Below, in pieces: positions 10,601 to 20,808 of a DNA stretch of 64,000 nt; the stretch's first letter is position 1, and each line of letters begins with the position of its first letter. The notes under the pieces were generated by a model that was not told where the DNA came from, searched no databases, and was given only the letters and a program-made list of their open reading frames with translations. The DNA comes from Perkinsus chesapeaki (taxonomy: Eukaryota > Perkinsozoa > Perkinsida > Perkinsidae), in assembly GCA_013115145.1 (NCBI GenBank), contig JAAPAO010000116.1, positions 1 through 64,000 of the forward strand, given 5' to 3'. A program made the position numbers and the translations under genes.

Positions 10601-11238
10601 AGGATAATGGACACCATATCACTTGTTACCTTTACTACTACTGCTGCTGTCACCCGGCTTCCCCGGGATGGAGGTCCAAGGTGCACATGTGAATCTTACG
10701 CAGCAAGAAGCAAGTGCCCTCATGTAGTAGCTTTGGGACGCCACTTCGGAGTTGATGACCAAGTAGCGTGGCAGAGAGCTGAAGCAAAACTTCAGAGAAA
10801 GCTTAGCAAAGGTGTAGCCGGGCCTGGTTTGAGGTTGAATGAAACTACGCGCTATGGAGGAACACGCCAGAGCCAGGCGCAGGCCCTCCGCGCCACCCAG
10901 TCCAGTATAAGAGCGAGAGGGCTCGATTGCTTCGATTGCCTCCGCATTCTATCCCTCTATCAGCTGAGCTACCTAAGATTAAGAAAAAAGAACTATCAGC
11001 GTGCTGTGGAGGCTATTTTGACTCACCCGCAGTATACTGCTCAACGAAGAAATGCGCCTCCACTGGGTGGTGGCATATTGACTGCGCTGAAGCTTGGTGT
11101 ATGGCAACGGGTTACCCATTGCCTGATCTGGCGAATCGCAGAAAGCCTTGGCACTGTCCGAGATGTAGACCTACCGGTAAAGATTCGAGAAAGAGGCGAA
11201 GGGATGAACTATGTTCCAGCTCAGAGTCCTCGCCCTAG
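7522..11238 (+). CDS. MULE transposase with SWIM and PHD fingers
   Basis: Exons 7522-8105, 8189-8373, 8466-8581, 9416-10904 and 10964-11238 join in phase into 882 residues if translation starts at the ATG at 7522. An upstream exon joined to the helicase frame is an alternative. The fourth exon carries the MULE catalytic core: first Asp in AADVTFNL, second Asp in IQDGSKAL, the C..H motif CCYFHFMQAA, and the Glu in NGIEVFHR. A SWIM zinc finger (CTCESY..KCPH) follows, as in many MULEs. The last exon, in another frame, encodes an ING-like PHD finger (CC..YCSTKKC..WWHIDC..WHCPRC); the 59-nt intron at 10905-10963 restores the frame. The protein would cut and join the element ends in the nucleus. 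The N-terminal ~200 residues are unassigned. Confidence 0.8.
8582..9415 (+). other. 834-nt AT-rich intron of the transposase gene
   Basis: Donor gtaagt at 8582 and acceptor gacag at 9415 give a phase-0 join. The interior, about 8,700-9,400, is extremely AT-rich with many short palindromes (around 9,000-9,130), unlike the 41-92 nt introns beside it. It may contain a small AT-rich insertion, but I could not find its ends. Confidence 0.6.
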
Positions 11239-12798
11239 AATCTTTCATAGCGAGCTCTTTGGCAGTATATTTGCAGTATTTTGGGGGCTGCTACATCAAT
11301 AGTTAGTTTGTGAAGATAATGACAACTGATGATTCCATGCATTATGCACGACAGTATCATGATGACACTACCGATAAGTATGCATTATTTACTAATTCGT
11401 GAATTTTTAGTTTCGATCAGCGCGCTTCTGCTGTTGAGCTGCCCAGTGAGTCACTGATGATTGCCCCCGAGACCATATCCAAGGATGATTGATCTCCAGG
11501 GCTCTAGTAATTCGCCGGTTGTTCAATGTTACTCATTCAATGAATTTTACTGTTGCTCACTGAGCAATGCTCAGACTGCATGATCCGCTCACGATGTGAC
11601 TCCAGTTGGCATCCACCCCACGTGACACGACGGTGTACGCATTATGTCCTCTAATACCATCTATAGTATAGATTCTAATCTCGTGCTCTGGGGGGAGACT
11701 CTTCCCCTTTGCCGCATTCCGTCGCTCAATTTAGCATGTGCAATTTCGGGGAGTATAATTCATCATAAGAGACGAATAACCCGTAGGATTCGAAGCTTGC
11801 TGGGATGACTGGCACCCCAAATACCTTGAAAACTTTAAGTTGAAACGCGCGCAAAAAATGTGCTGCGGTACGGGTTTGAGCGGCGCCTAGGACGTTCCTT
11901 TGACTGACGAAGGCGACGAACTATTCCCTTGATTACATACAGTAGTGTTAAAACGACTACTAGCTCCTACTTCGCCTTAGCACGCTTGTCCTACCCTTGG
12001 TAGACTACTGGGTAGTACGACTACTACCCTTGGTAGACCGCAGTAGCTGCAGTTACTTGTTCAAGACTCTAACTTGAGTTACTCACGCTCGTGATGCTTA
12101 TCAGTGTCCTGGTAATGGTATTCTGATGACCCTCTTGTACCTTTGCGACAGTCGTCGACCGACTGTATACGATAGTCTATACCTAGAACACCAAGTCTTC
12201 AACATCCAGCTTGCTCACCAAGCTTTTCAACAAGCCTTGTTGAGTACTGTGATCTGTTGCTATTGTCAATGCAACGATCCGAGAAACTAATTCTTCGAAA
12301 GCTCGTTTAGTCAACTGGTAGAGCTCCCGACAAGGACGCAGAACAACCCAGGTTCGATCCCTGCAATAGCCATATGAGAGAATGATTGGGAACGTAGCTT
12401 GCGGGTGGCTGGCTGGTATCGCTTAAGTAATGCCAAGGGGATAGCTGTTGTTGCCTTGGGAATCTTAGCCTACAAGCGCGACTCTCGGGCATACAGTATT
12501 GTTCATGCGCACACGTGCAGCGCGAAACGTTCGTGCAAGTGCAAGAAAGTTGAAAAGTGAGCACACAAAGGTAGATCCGGGCATCTCTTAAAGAAAGTCT
12601 CTTCCATGAGCTTCTAACTCGCGTGATGAAGTCCCGCAAGGCTCGATCATACTTCGAAGGGCAAGTCGTCGAGTGGACATTAGTATAGCAGCCTATTTTT
12701 GCGTCGACAAATACGACGGCCCTCTGTGGCCTCTGAGGGCAAGGCCGAAGGTGGCGAGACTTTCAATATTTCCGCATTAGGGCCTCGTCAGGTCATTC
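11239..12798. other. Non-coding 3' part of the MULE
   Basis: No supportable gene. Short direct repeats of the type ctacccttggtagac occur near 11,990-12,050, and a tRNA-like relic lies at 12301-12372. The minus-strand frame at 12307-12639 only overlaps that relic. Confidence 0.5.
12301..12372 (+). pseudogene. tRNA-like relic inside the MULE
   Basis: A good A box (ttagtcaactggtagagc) and B box (ggttcgatccc) are spaced as in a tRNA and the sequence ends near gcca. The acceptor and anticodon stems do not pair well, and no clear anticodon loop can be drawn. It is a decayed tRNA or tRNA-derived insertion. Confidence 0.4.
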
Positions 12799-12911
12799 TA
12801 TGACCTATGGGCGGCCGTAGGCCGCCCGCAGTGCCTTTGGCTGTTAGTGGCTGAAAAAAATGACCTTGGTGTTGGCAGACCCTCTTTGTGGTGCTGTGTG
12901 ACCCAGGATGC
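12799..12911 (-). repeat. MULE terminal inverted repeat, right
   Basis: Reverse complement of the left repeat at 5558-5671, 113 bp, with the outer end at 12911 reading gcatcctgggtcac on the minus strand. Confidence 0.88.
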
Positions 12912-12920
12912 CCTTCACAC
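12912..12920. repeat. MULE target-site duplication, right
   Basis: Exact copy of the 9 bp at 5549-5557, directly outside the right inverted repeat. Confidence 0.85.
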
Positions 12921-13053
12921 TCCCGAAAAGATGAACACCTCATCGCCTTCCCGTTCACATTTCGTGAATCACAAATGACTAGGATGTAGTCAATGGGCAA
13001 GTTGTCCAGGGTTCAAACTATCCTTGTTGCAGTCCGTCAATTGCTGAGGAAAA

Positions 13054-13156
13054 GGCGCCGATCGAGGGCCTTATTCAGGAAAGGAGCAGATCCTCCATCG
13101 CACGTCACGTGCGGCAGGTGCACTTCGCTAAAATTGGCCAACTCTAGCACAAAGCC
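13054..13156 (+). repeat. Dispersed repeat, copy 2 (pairs with 1789-1878)
   Basis: Same-orientation match to 1789-1878, continuing to about 13200 against about 2070-2110. It shows the pre-insertion neighbourhood of the MULE was already repeat-rich. Confidence 0.55.
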
Positions 13157-13522
13157 TACATCAAGACGCAAGAAAAAAATTGAAATGACAATTGAATTCA
13201 ATGCATGGGAGTCGGCCGCCACGTGCTAGAGTGGCGTAGCCGATCTCTACGTGGCGCCGTAGAGCCTGGCCACCCCTACGATTGCGCTCTTAATTTAGCG
13301 CACGCCAATCTAATCTATTTACTACTTTGCGAGTTGAGTTAAATGAGACATGGGTCGTTTAACGGTGCAAGATATAAGTTAGTTATAGTTATAGGCCAGT
13401 ACCATCGTGTCCAGTGAACTAGACGATGAGTCTTGATATCTGTAACTGAGTTGAGCCCCGGCTAGGAACACTGGAAGTCTGACCGCTGCTTTTCTGTCAG
13501 CAAGATATAACTTCCTCCCCAA
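13157..13522. other. 5' flank of the KH-protein gene
   Basis: No gene seen. The minus-strand frame at 13037-13222 is only the other strand of the dispersed repeat. This stretch should hold the promoter of the KH gene, but I see no recognisable core motif. Confidence 0.4.
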
Positions 13523-15452
13523 ATGTCATCAACTGTTCCAGAATCAGGGACTGCTGAGGAAGGTGTCGAACACATCACGGAGGAGACTGCAGTGGCGACT
13601 GATCCATCCCAGGTAGCCTTCAGACGATACAAGCCCTCAGGGAGTCATTTTAGGGAACCAACTCTCAAATTCCTGAGGTAGAAACCAAAGCAACGCCTGC
13701 CGCGGGGGAGAAGAGGCCGCGAGAGGATGAGCTGGAAACCAGCGTTGAGTCTTCTAATGAAGAGCCGCCTGCTAAAAAGGTCGCTGGTGAGGGAGAAGGG
13801 GAAGTAACTAAGAAAGATACTGAGGTGCATGCTTCAACCGCGGATACCACTCCCGAAATCAACGATCTGCCGACTGAAGCACCGGGGCCTGGTAGTACTG
13901 GCTGCTGATGAGGTACTCTCTACCGTTCGCCTTAGGAGCATCTCCAGCTGCCCCCATCGGGCCTTTGCCGAAGACAAGTGCCTCGCCCATGGCTGTTCCC
14001 ATTGGCCCAGCTGGGCCGCCGCCGCTCCCGTCCATGTCTCATCCTTCTCACATGACCAACCATCAATGGGGAGCTGATGCTGGACCCTTCCGTGATAGTG
14101 TGAAGGTCCCCCAGCACTGTGTGGCTCAAATCATCGGACGCGGTGGTGCCAATTTGATGAGTACTCGTAACACTACTAGATGCCACATTGAGGTGAGTCG
14201 CTGAGGCCACTAGGTGTCCGAAGTTTTACGTCTTAGTGCGATCAACGTACCAAAGATGAGGGTTACTCTTTCTTCCATATCGATGCGGAGACCAAGGACA
14301 GTCTGATGGTAATAAGGAATCATTCGCTGTAGCATCTTTGCTGACATTTAGCGTGGTGTTCGAGCCATTGAGCGACAGACTAAGCCAATGCACCCTCTTG
14401 AGGGGGAAGTGCAGCAAGTCGTCATTGTTCCAGACGAGCGCGTTGGTGACATCCTCGGGCCTCGGGGATGCGTTGTCAAGGTAAGCTTGGTGGAAAGAGT
14501 CGCAGTTGTTGTTGATGGCGTCCAGGTTATATCTGACCAGACCGGTGGTCGAATCGACATACAACAGCGTGGCCTCCAACGTGGCGAACCTCGCGAGTGC
14601 AGAGTGGTCGGAACGCCCGAGGAGGTTCAAGCTGGCATCCAGATGATCGAGGGCATCCGAGATGGGAGCATCGACGTCAAGTCTATAATCAGGGACTTTG
14701 AGGAGGCTAATCCAGCCTTCAGGCGCGAGCAGGAGATGCGGAACTCGGGAGGCGGGTGGATGTCGGGCGGCAAGGGGAATGGTCCTATGTGGGACAGCCC
14801 CTACGGTGCGCACAACTCGATGCCACAGCAACAGCAGCAGTCACACTATGGCTCTCAACCTGGCATGGATCAATGGTCACATCTCTTACCGGCATCAGGC
14901 CCGGTGGACAGAGCTGTTATTGATGTGCCTGCCGACTGCGCAGGGATGGTGATTGGTCGAGGTGGAGAGAATATTAAGGGTTTACAGGCTGAGTGTAGCC
15001 TATCTGAATGCCAGATAGAGAAGGGTATCGATCAGAGAACACCTCGTAAGATGACATTACAAGGCCCGGCAACTGGTGTGCAAGCGGCGCTCATGCAGTT
15101 GTCTATGAAGACCAACGGCAGGATTGTCACCATAGTCCAGCCGCAACACGGAGGGTATCAGCCTCAGCCGATGATGCAACAACAGCCACAACAACAACCC
15201 CAAGGGATGATGCCGCAAGGTTATGGTATGCAACAGCAGCAAGGCGGGTATAATATGGGTATGCCCTACCAGCAGCAGCAACAACCACAGCCGGCTCCTG
15301 CTCCTATGGACCCAATGGCTCAATACTACTCCCAATGGGCCAATTATCAGCAGCAAATGAATGTTAATAACCAGCAGAACGCCCAGGCGTGGAAGAACTA
15401 CTACGCTTCAATTGGCAACCCCCAAACGCCTCCATACCGTGGCGGCCAGTAA
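13523..15452 (+). CDS. Three-KH-domain RNA-binding protein with Gln-rich tail
   Basis: Six exons: 13523-13612, 13654-13891, 13936-14192, 14237-14308, 14352-14480 and 14526-15452, with introns of 41-45 nt; the sum is 570 residues. The intron at 14481-14525 is a multiple of three and has no stop, so it is easily missed, but removing it restores KH2 (CVVK joined to VISDQTGG). An acidic N-terminus is followed by a Pro-rich stretch, then KH1 (IIGRGG, residues ~163-225), KH2 (ILGPRG, ~238-305) and KH3 (VIGRGG, ~391-455). All three GxxG loops are intact. Residues ~465-570 are rich in Gln, Pro and Tyr. The layout resembles FUBP/PCBP-type proteins that bind single-stranded RNA or DNA. Nuclear or cytoplasmic mRNA regulation is likely, but targets cannot be told. 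Confidence 0.8.
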
Positions 15453-16225
15453 CTACGTCTCCTCTTCCTTCTTCGACTGCCGCTCGCATGCTCGGACATA
15501 CTGGTCCAGAGGGTAAGTCTACTAAAGCGTTTTATAAAATTTGGTGACTATTATTAAGGTGACGGGCTGCTGCTGGTGTTGTTGTTGGCCTCCTCCTCGA
15601 TGGTGTAGCAGCCTCTTGTTGGCGTCCTCCTCCTCCTTGCGTCGCGCTGCGTTCTCATCAGGGTCTCCTCGGGTCGGCTTCTCACAAGTTTTCGCTCTTC
15701 CCTCTATGGTTTGCCCTCCGCGTCTTTCGCCCAAGCTCTCTATCTCTCGCGTCGTTCAGATCAGACTCCTTACAACCGACCGATCGTCTCGTGTCCAGCC
15801 ATGTAAGAATTCAGCTTGATCTCTCATCAAGTGAGTAAAGGGTCCACGACTGCTCATCTCGCTTTGTAGGACATCGCACCCGGTGCTGCTGCCGCTTGTC
15901 TTTGCGTTTCCGGCTTGTTCCGTGATGGTGCGTCTTGTTGCTTTTTCGCTGGTCATCGTTATGGTAAGGGCTCCTCCCCTCAATCTTCGCCGTGGACGAT
16001 ATCTTTCAGGTCCCCCTTATCGAGTTCGATCATTAATGTTTAGTCGGCTTTTGCCGAGCTGCCTGAGTGCCCCACTTTTCCTCGTTGCGTTGCATCAATC
16101 CGTCCAGTATCCTGTTCTTGAAGCACTCTCTGTGTGCTAGCTTCCCCGCTCTAGTCCTTCAACCTACCCCTATCCGCGGGCCCCCACCAATTCCCGTCAC
16201 TGCAGTTTTCCGACTTCCTCGTCCC
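15453..16225. other. Pyrimidine-rich spacer between KH and ligase genes
   Basis: 773 bp strongly biased to C and T on the plus strand. It holds the 3' end of the KH transcript and the 5' flank of the succinyl-CoA ligase gene. Frames on both strands are low-complexity (Gln/Arg or Cys/Ser runs) and I do not support them as genes. Confidence 0.5.
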
Positions 16226-17546
16226 ATGTTTTCCTCTGTGGTGCCGCGCAGCTCCGGTGCTGCCGCCGCTCCCCTGTCCCGTCTTGCCGCTCGGGCTTTT
16301 TCCTTCACTGCTCGCGTCTGGGTCGACAAGAACACCAAGGTCATCTGCCAGGTAGGATGCATTCATTGCATTTCAGCAGTCCGTCGGTTAGGGTTTGACC
16401 GGCAAGCAAGGAACCTTCCACACCGCGCAGGCGATCGATTACGGCACCAAGATGGTCGGAGGAGTTAACCCTAAGAAGGCCGGAACTACCCATAATGTTG
16501 GTGGAAAGGTAACCACGATTGGAGCTCAGGTTCGGCTTGGTGGTGGATTATATCACTTTAGGACTTGCCCATTTTTGCTAATGTGATGGAAGCGCGACAA
16601 GCTACAGGAGCTGACGCGACCGTCGTTTACGTTCCTCCTCCAGGTGCGGCCTCAGCTTGCTTGGAGGCCATCGAGGTAGACGTACTCTAGTCGTGGAAGT
16701 GGCTCATTTTGTTTCAGGCTGAGATACCGCTGTTGGTCTGCATCACGGAGGGCATTCCTCAGCATGACATGGTCAAGGTCAGTTGGTGACGCGAAGTTTT
16801 TCGGTAATTATCGCTATCAGGTTAAAGCGGCGCTGAAGATGGCTGGAGGCAAGACTCGGCTCATCGGCCCCAACTGCCCGGGCATCATCAAGCCTGGTGA
16901 ATGCAAAATCGGCATAATGCCAGGATACATTCATAAGAAGGGCAAGATCGGAGTGGTTTCCAGGTGAGCGCTTCGGAGAACTCGAAGGTGAAGAAGCTGT
17001 GTGTTTTTGACAGGTCCGGCACCCTAACGTATGAAGCTGTGAACCAAACGACTGAGGTTGGTTTGGGTCAGAGCACCGTCGTTGGCATCGGCGGTGACCC
17101 TTTCAACGGTACCAATTTTATTGATTGTTTGGAGAGGTTCGTAGAGGATCCTCAAACCGAAGGTGACCAATCCTTCACCTGATACCGTCTATCCTCTTCA
17201 TGTTCAGGTATAATTTTAATCGGCGAAATCGGAGGTGCTGCTGAAGAGGAGGCCGCTGAGTGGTTGAAGCAGCATAATAAGGAGAAGAAGCCCGTCGTCT
17301 CATTCATCGCGGGAGTAACTGCGCCGCCTGGACGAAGGTAGGTGTTCGAAAGCAAGTCTGTGGAATGAGAAAGTGCTCTTTAGGATGGGTCATGCTGGAG
17401 CCATCATTTCTGGTGGCAAGGGGACAGCTGCCACAAAGATCGCCGCCTTGGAGGACTGTGGAGCTAGCGTGGTGCGTTCACCTGCCGACTTGGGCGTTAG
17501 AATGCTCGAGATGTACAAGCAGCGTTACCCCGACAGATCGATATGA
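16226..17546 (+). CDS. Succinyl-CoA ligase alpha subunit, mitochondrial
   Basis: Eight exons (16226-16351, 16392-16508, 16562-16675, 16718-16777, 16821-16963, 17014-17162, 17208-17337, 17384-17546) join in phase into 333 residues, the usual length for the precursor. It catalyses the nucleotide-linked step of the TCA cycle between succinyl-CoA and succinate, together with a beta subunit not in this window. The first ~35 residues are rich in Arg, Ser and Ala without acids, as in a mitochondrial targeting peptide. The CoA-binding Rossmann part begins [28 protein letters not shown] and [10 protein letters not shown] follow in family order. The phosphorylated histidine is H283 in [11 protein letters not shown]. 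Introns are 40-53 nt. The nucleotide specificity is set by the beta subunit and cannot be read here. Confidence 0.95.
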
Positions 17547-17702
17547 TCGTTATATTCATCCCTACTTCATCATAAATGCTTATAATAACATTGTGTCTGA
17601 TGATGCTCAACAGCAATAGTTTTTAGAAAGTGCTCTTGTGTCTTTAGAGACTATCAAGGTTATCAAAGATCTCCATTGAGGTTGAGTTGTTAAGAGTGAA
17701 GG
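17530..17702 (+). repeat. Segmental duplication, donor-side copy A1
   Basis: The last codons of the ligase gene and 155 bp of its 3' flank are repeated almost perfectly at 20809-20981. Because this copy continues the intact gene, it is the likely source. Confidence 0.8.
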
Positions 17703-17854
17703 TTATCGTGACAGACATACAAGCTTCAATAAACATACGATAAAGAACGCGTACTGCGAACGTATTCCGTCTAAAACGCGATGTGCTGTCAACTGGCGAA
17801 TGCTTGCAAATTTCAATAACATATAGTGTGCGACGTGGAGGCCACATCATGCTC

Positions 17855-17935
17855 GCTAGCCATGAAAACAGTCAGGCTACACCTTACCGCTACCACCTTC
17901 AAAGTTGTCCCTTCTCCTGGAACCCTGATATATTA
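17855..17935 (+). repeat. Segmental duplication, copy A2
   Basis: Matches 20981-21057. The 152 bp between A1 and A2 are missing from the downstream copy, so that copy suffered a deletion or this one an insertion. A short tract in the middle (ttcaaagttgtc versus aaggtgatg) has diverged. Confidence 0.75.
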
Positions 17936-18114
17936 AAGTCCTTCTCGTCTGGTGTTTCGAAGTCACCAACGGTGACTTCAACGGTGTCACACATTTCGTC
18001 TACTGTCGTCGTCCAACCCTATCGCCTTGGGCTCGAATAGTCTCACGTGCTTTAAGAGGTATCCAACTGTCAGAGAGAATCTTGTTTAATAACGTCGTAT
18101 TCGAAGCCCTATAA

Positions 18115-18498
18115 ATGCTACCGAGCTTCAACCTGCTGTCGTTGGTCGTTCTGACAGTACTAGGCCGTACCAACGGTCAGGAACCCATTACCCAACCATC
18201 AGCAGATCATCCAACTTTCATGTCAATGAAGGGTAAGGCATTTCCAAACACGTAATCCAAATCCGACCATTACTGCATCTTGGTACTTTACGTTTTTTGA
18301 AAACCTTCGAGTTTTCTTCCGCCAGCATGGAAATAGGTGCTCTTCGATCCCTCATCATTTCTCAGTCCGGCCACCATATGCTCGCTGTTACCAATTTCAA
18401 GTATGTTACAGTTGTAGATAAAGTTCGCATGATATTCCTTTCAGCAAATTCATCAGAATTATCGCCCCATAGAAATTGAAGGACAACGAAGACACTGA
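18115..18498 (+). CDS. Possible small secreted protein (three exons)
   Basis: An ATG at 18115 opens a clear signal-peptide exon (SFNLLSLVVLTVLG, predicted cleavage after a Thr-Asn-Gly) ending in a donor gtaagg at 18233. Exons 18115-18232, 18312-18400 and 18445-18498 join in phase to 86 residues. Acceptor choice in exon 2 is uncertain, and the mature part shows no known motif. I have no paralogue to confirm it. The first exon is more convincing than the rest. Confidence 0.3.
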
Positions 18499-18539
18499 AG
18501 ATTCGCATACTAGATCGTCACCGCGACCAGAAGAGACAC

Positions 18540-18703
18540 CTGGAAGTCTTGGACAATCGCCAATTCCGGTAGTTGTCCGTATTGAATACAAGGATATGAG
18601 TATCAAAGCATAGTCCCAGGGAATAGAAGTTGAGATCTGCCATCCTCGCGACGCCGGTGACAGTCACTATTCGCCAACCATTGCATCCGAAGCTGAAGAG
18701 CAC
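18540..18703 (-). pseudogene. Relic of GH18-like exon 2
   Basis: The minus-strand translation FGCNGWRI..GVARMADLNF..LVFNTDNY aligns with exon 2 of the three GH18-like genes (for example FGCDDWQV..GLARIADLNF..PVFNTDTY at 19622-19436). After that the similarity collapses, and no exon 1 or exon 3 is recognisable next to it. It is a decayed fourth family member. Confidence 0.65.
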
Positions 18704-19018
18704 TCAGTTGCACAGGCTCAACAGACGCAGCATTCGACTTGTCCTTTTTTCTCTCCGCGCTAACTTCGATCATGAGATTTCACTACAGGATACCACCATA
18801 TCTAAAGATGTATCAGAGGTGCAGGGAGATGCCTTTATAAGCCATTGACGATAAGACATAGCAACAAAACACGCAACACACATGAAAAAATATGAAGTTG
18901 GACGACCTTACTCTGAAAAGTGCACCGATGGGCAAACTGAAGTGATTCACCGGACTCTAAACTTGGACGTCAGCTCGTAGTGTTCTGGGAGCGGTCAAGT
19001 GAAAACACAAGGAAACTC

Positions 19019-20387
19019 TCAGTAGAGGGTCCGGCCCGACTTGGCTCGCGAAAGCAGTGCATAAAGTAGAGAAGACTTATCCCAAGGGAAGAGATCTTGT
19101 GACAAGCCGCCACCACCTTCCAGCATTATGCCGCGCAACTTGTACTGCCGCGCCAACGCTATCTTATCAACGAGACGGGTCTGGGAGAAGAAGTAATAGC
19201 CACCCTGTGTAGTTTTGTTGAATATAACTGATCCATTGCCCTTGGGGTCAGCGTTGTAATCGTAAACCATAAGAGAGTATCCGGTATCCGAAGAGAAATA
19301 CGTGGCTCTAGCGAGAAGGGGTACCTGAAGAGTCGGACGAAAAATGACCCTGAAGCAGAATTACTGTAGTTGAACTATATTGTAAGTTGACATACAAGTT
19401 GATCAGTAAACATATACACTCAGACAATTCTTCACCTGTAAAATAATGCTTCCAGGTTTTGCTCCAGCGATGGTAGCATTCTTGATTGCTTTTTTGGCGT
19501 AGGTGTCCGTGTTGAATACCGGGGTCTGGTCATCGTATCTGGGCCGTAGCGCAACGAAGTTGAGGTCAGCGATCCTAGCGAGGCCACTATTGTTCACCAC
19601 TTGCCAATCGTCGCATCCGAAACTGAAACCACACGATCGTTATGCAGTGAGCAGCGCCATTTGAAGTGCAAGGGTATCTCTGGTTGAAGACTCAATGACA
19701 CTGAGCAAGCGCTCACCTTAATGCAGATATCAAGTTCAATTTCCTCAAAGCCGGGAAGACCTTCTTCAAACATCTCAACTGGGTCTCAGTTAGCAGGGGA
19801 CCAAACGCGAAGCCGGTGACGTTATACTTCTTCAGAAAACTCCGAGCACTCCCCATGAAAATGGTCTCGTCAAAGAGTTCAGTATCAGAAATCTCTAGCC
19901 AGGCCAGAATAGACCCACGTTTGCCTTTCACCTTCTGAGACAAGCTAGAGAAAGCCTTCTCCTTCCAGGGCGGATCGAAGGGGAAATCTTGTATGATTCT
20001 ACTATCATTCAATGCATATCCACCAAGCATAAAGCTTCGGCCTCCAATGTCCAATATCCTGTTGAAATAGGACTCCCAGGTATAGTCCGGGTTCTCTGGG
20101 CACAACGTGCTGTTTGTGCAGAATGGGGCCTCCTTAATGACCCAGGGACTGTCAACACCTTTGTACACTTCCAAATGGCTAGCAGCCGCGAATATACTGA
20201 CGGAGAGGATGTACGCACTCATCAGCATTAGGAAGGGTCGCATTGGAGTGATGTGACAATTGTGCCGGGAACTCATCAGCCGGCATTGCTCTATAGCCAA
20301 TATGCTATTCCCCTGCCGCGTAGAGGCAACATGCGCCATAATGGCGCACAAACTAAGCGTAACAACTTTGCTTCTGAGTCTCATCAA
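19019..20387 (-). CDS. GH18-like (chitinase-like) secreted protein, copy 2
   Basis: Exons 20387-19717, 19622-19436 and 19324-19019 with introns of 94 and 111 nt, phases 2 and 0, give 387 residues. The extra length against copies 1 and 3 is a longer N-terminus; a Met about 46-57 residues in (LMLMSAYILSVSIFAAAS) begins a normal signal peptide and may be the real start. Blocks match copies 1 and 3: FYKG/VYKG, SILAWLEI, VTGFAFGP, GLARIADLNF, VYDYNADPKGNGSVIF, YYFFSQTRLVDKIALARQY and KLRGIMLEGG. The catalytic acidic motif of GH18 is missing. It is followed upstream by a decayed relative of the 22870-23187 frame, so copies 2 and 3 look like a tandem duplication of a unit of about 2.4 kb. Confidence 0.65.
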
Positions 20388-20562
20388 AACTGGGGGGAGT
20401 CACGGTATTTATAGCCATACCGTACTTTGAACCGTGAATCGTTTTTGAAACAGTTTTTAACTCAAGTCAATCAGTACTCCTCGGTCATTACTCTTTGTAC
20501 GCGCGCTTATCGCCTGGTTTCGAAGTCACAAGGGCAAACTGTCTCCCTCGGCCCCGCGTTCC

Positions 20563-20760
20563 TCAACAGTATTCACCCGTTTCCTCTTTTCTGTACAATC
20601 CGATCACTCGTGAAAGAGATCTGTATCGTGTTCCCGAGCCCCTGTTCCTATAATGCTCGAAAAGACGAGCTAGAACTAGATTTTCCTTCCATACTTTTGT
20701 AGCGCCGGCGGCCTCGAGTGTTCCCCGCGGGCACTTCGCCATTCTCTCCCCGTCCGTTAC
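20563..20760 (-). pseudogene. Decayed copy of the 22870-23187 frame
   Basis: Nucleotide similarity to 23030-23187 is clear (blocks ggggagagaat, ggaacactcg, ccggcgct, aaaagtatgga, gaacacgata), but in the matching frame the copy has frameshifts and a stop (TAG near 20650). It sits at the same distance upstream of GH18-like copy 2 as the longer frame does from copy 3. Confidence 0.55.
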
Positions 20761-20808
20761 CAAGTACTCGATGCTGAGCTGCACAGTGCTGACGATGTAC
20801 AAGGTACT

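Larger units (their letters stand above)
5558..12911 (+). mobile_element. Complete Mutator-like DNA transposon (MULE), 7,354 bp
   Basis: The element is delimited by terminal inverted repeats of about 114 bp (5558-5671 and 12799-12911, about 96% identical) and by a perfect 9-bp target duplication. Inside, from left to right, are a PIF1-type helicase fragment that begins within about 15 bp of the left repeat, a spliced MULE transposase (7522-11238), and about 1.5 kb without genes that contains a tRNA-like relic. Transposase family, repeat structure and duplication length all agree on a MULE. The near-identical ends and intact duplication imply a recent insertion. The transposase frames are open throughout, so it may be autonomous. 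The helicase cargo is unusual for a MULE. Confidence 0.88.

Noticed and set aside
12301-12372. Functional tRNA gene
   Set aside because: A and B boxes are good, but the acceptor and anticodon stems do not pair, so I list it only as a relic.
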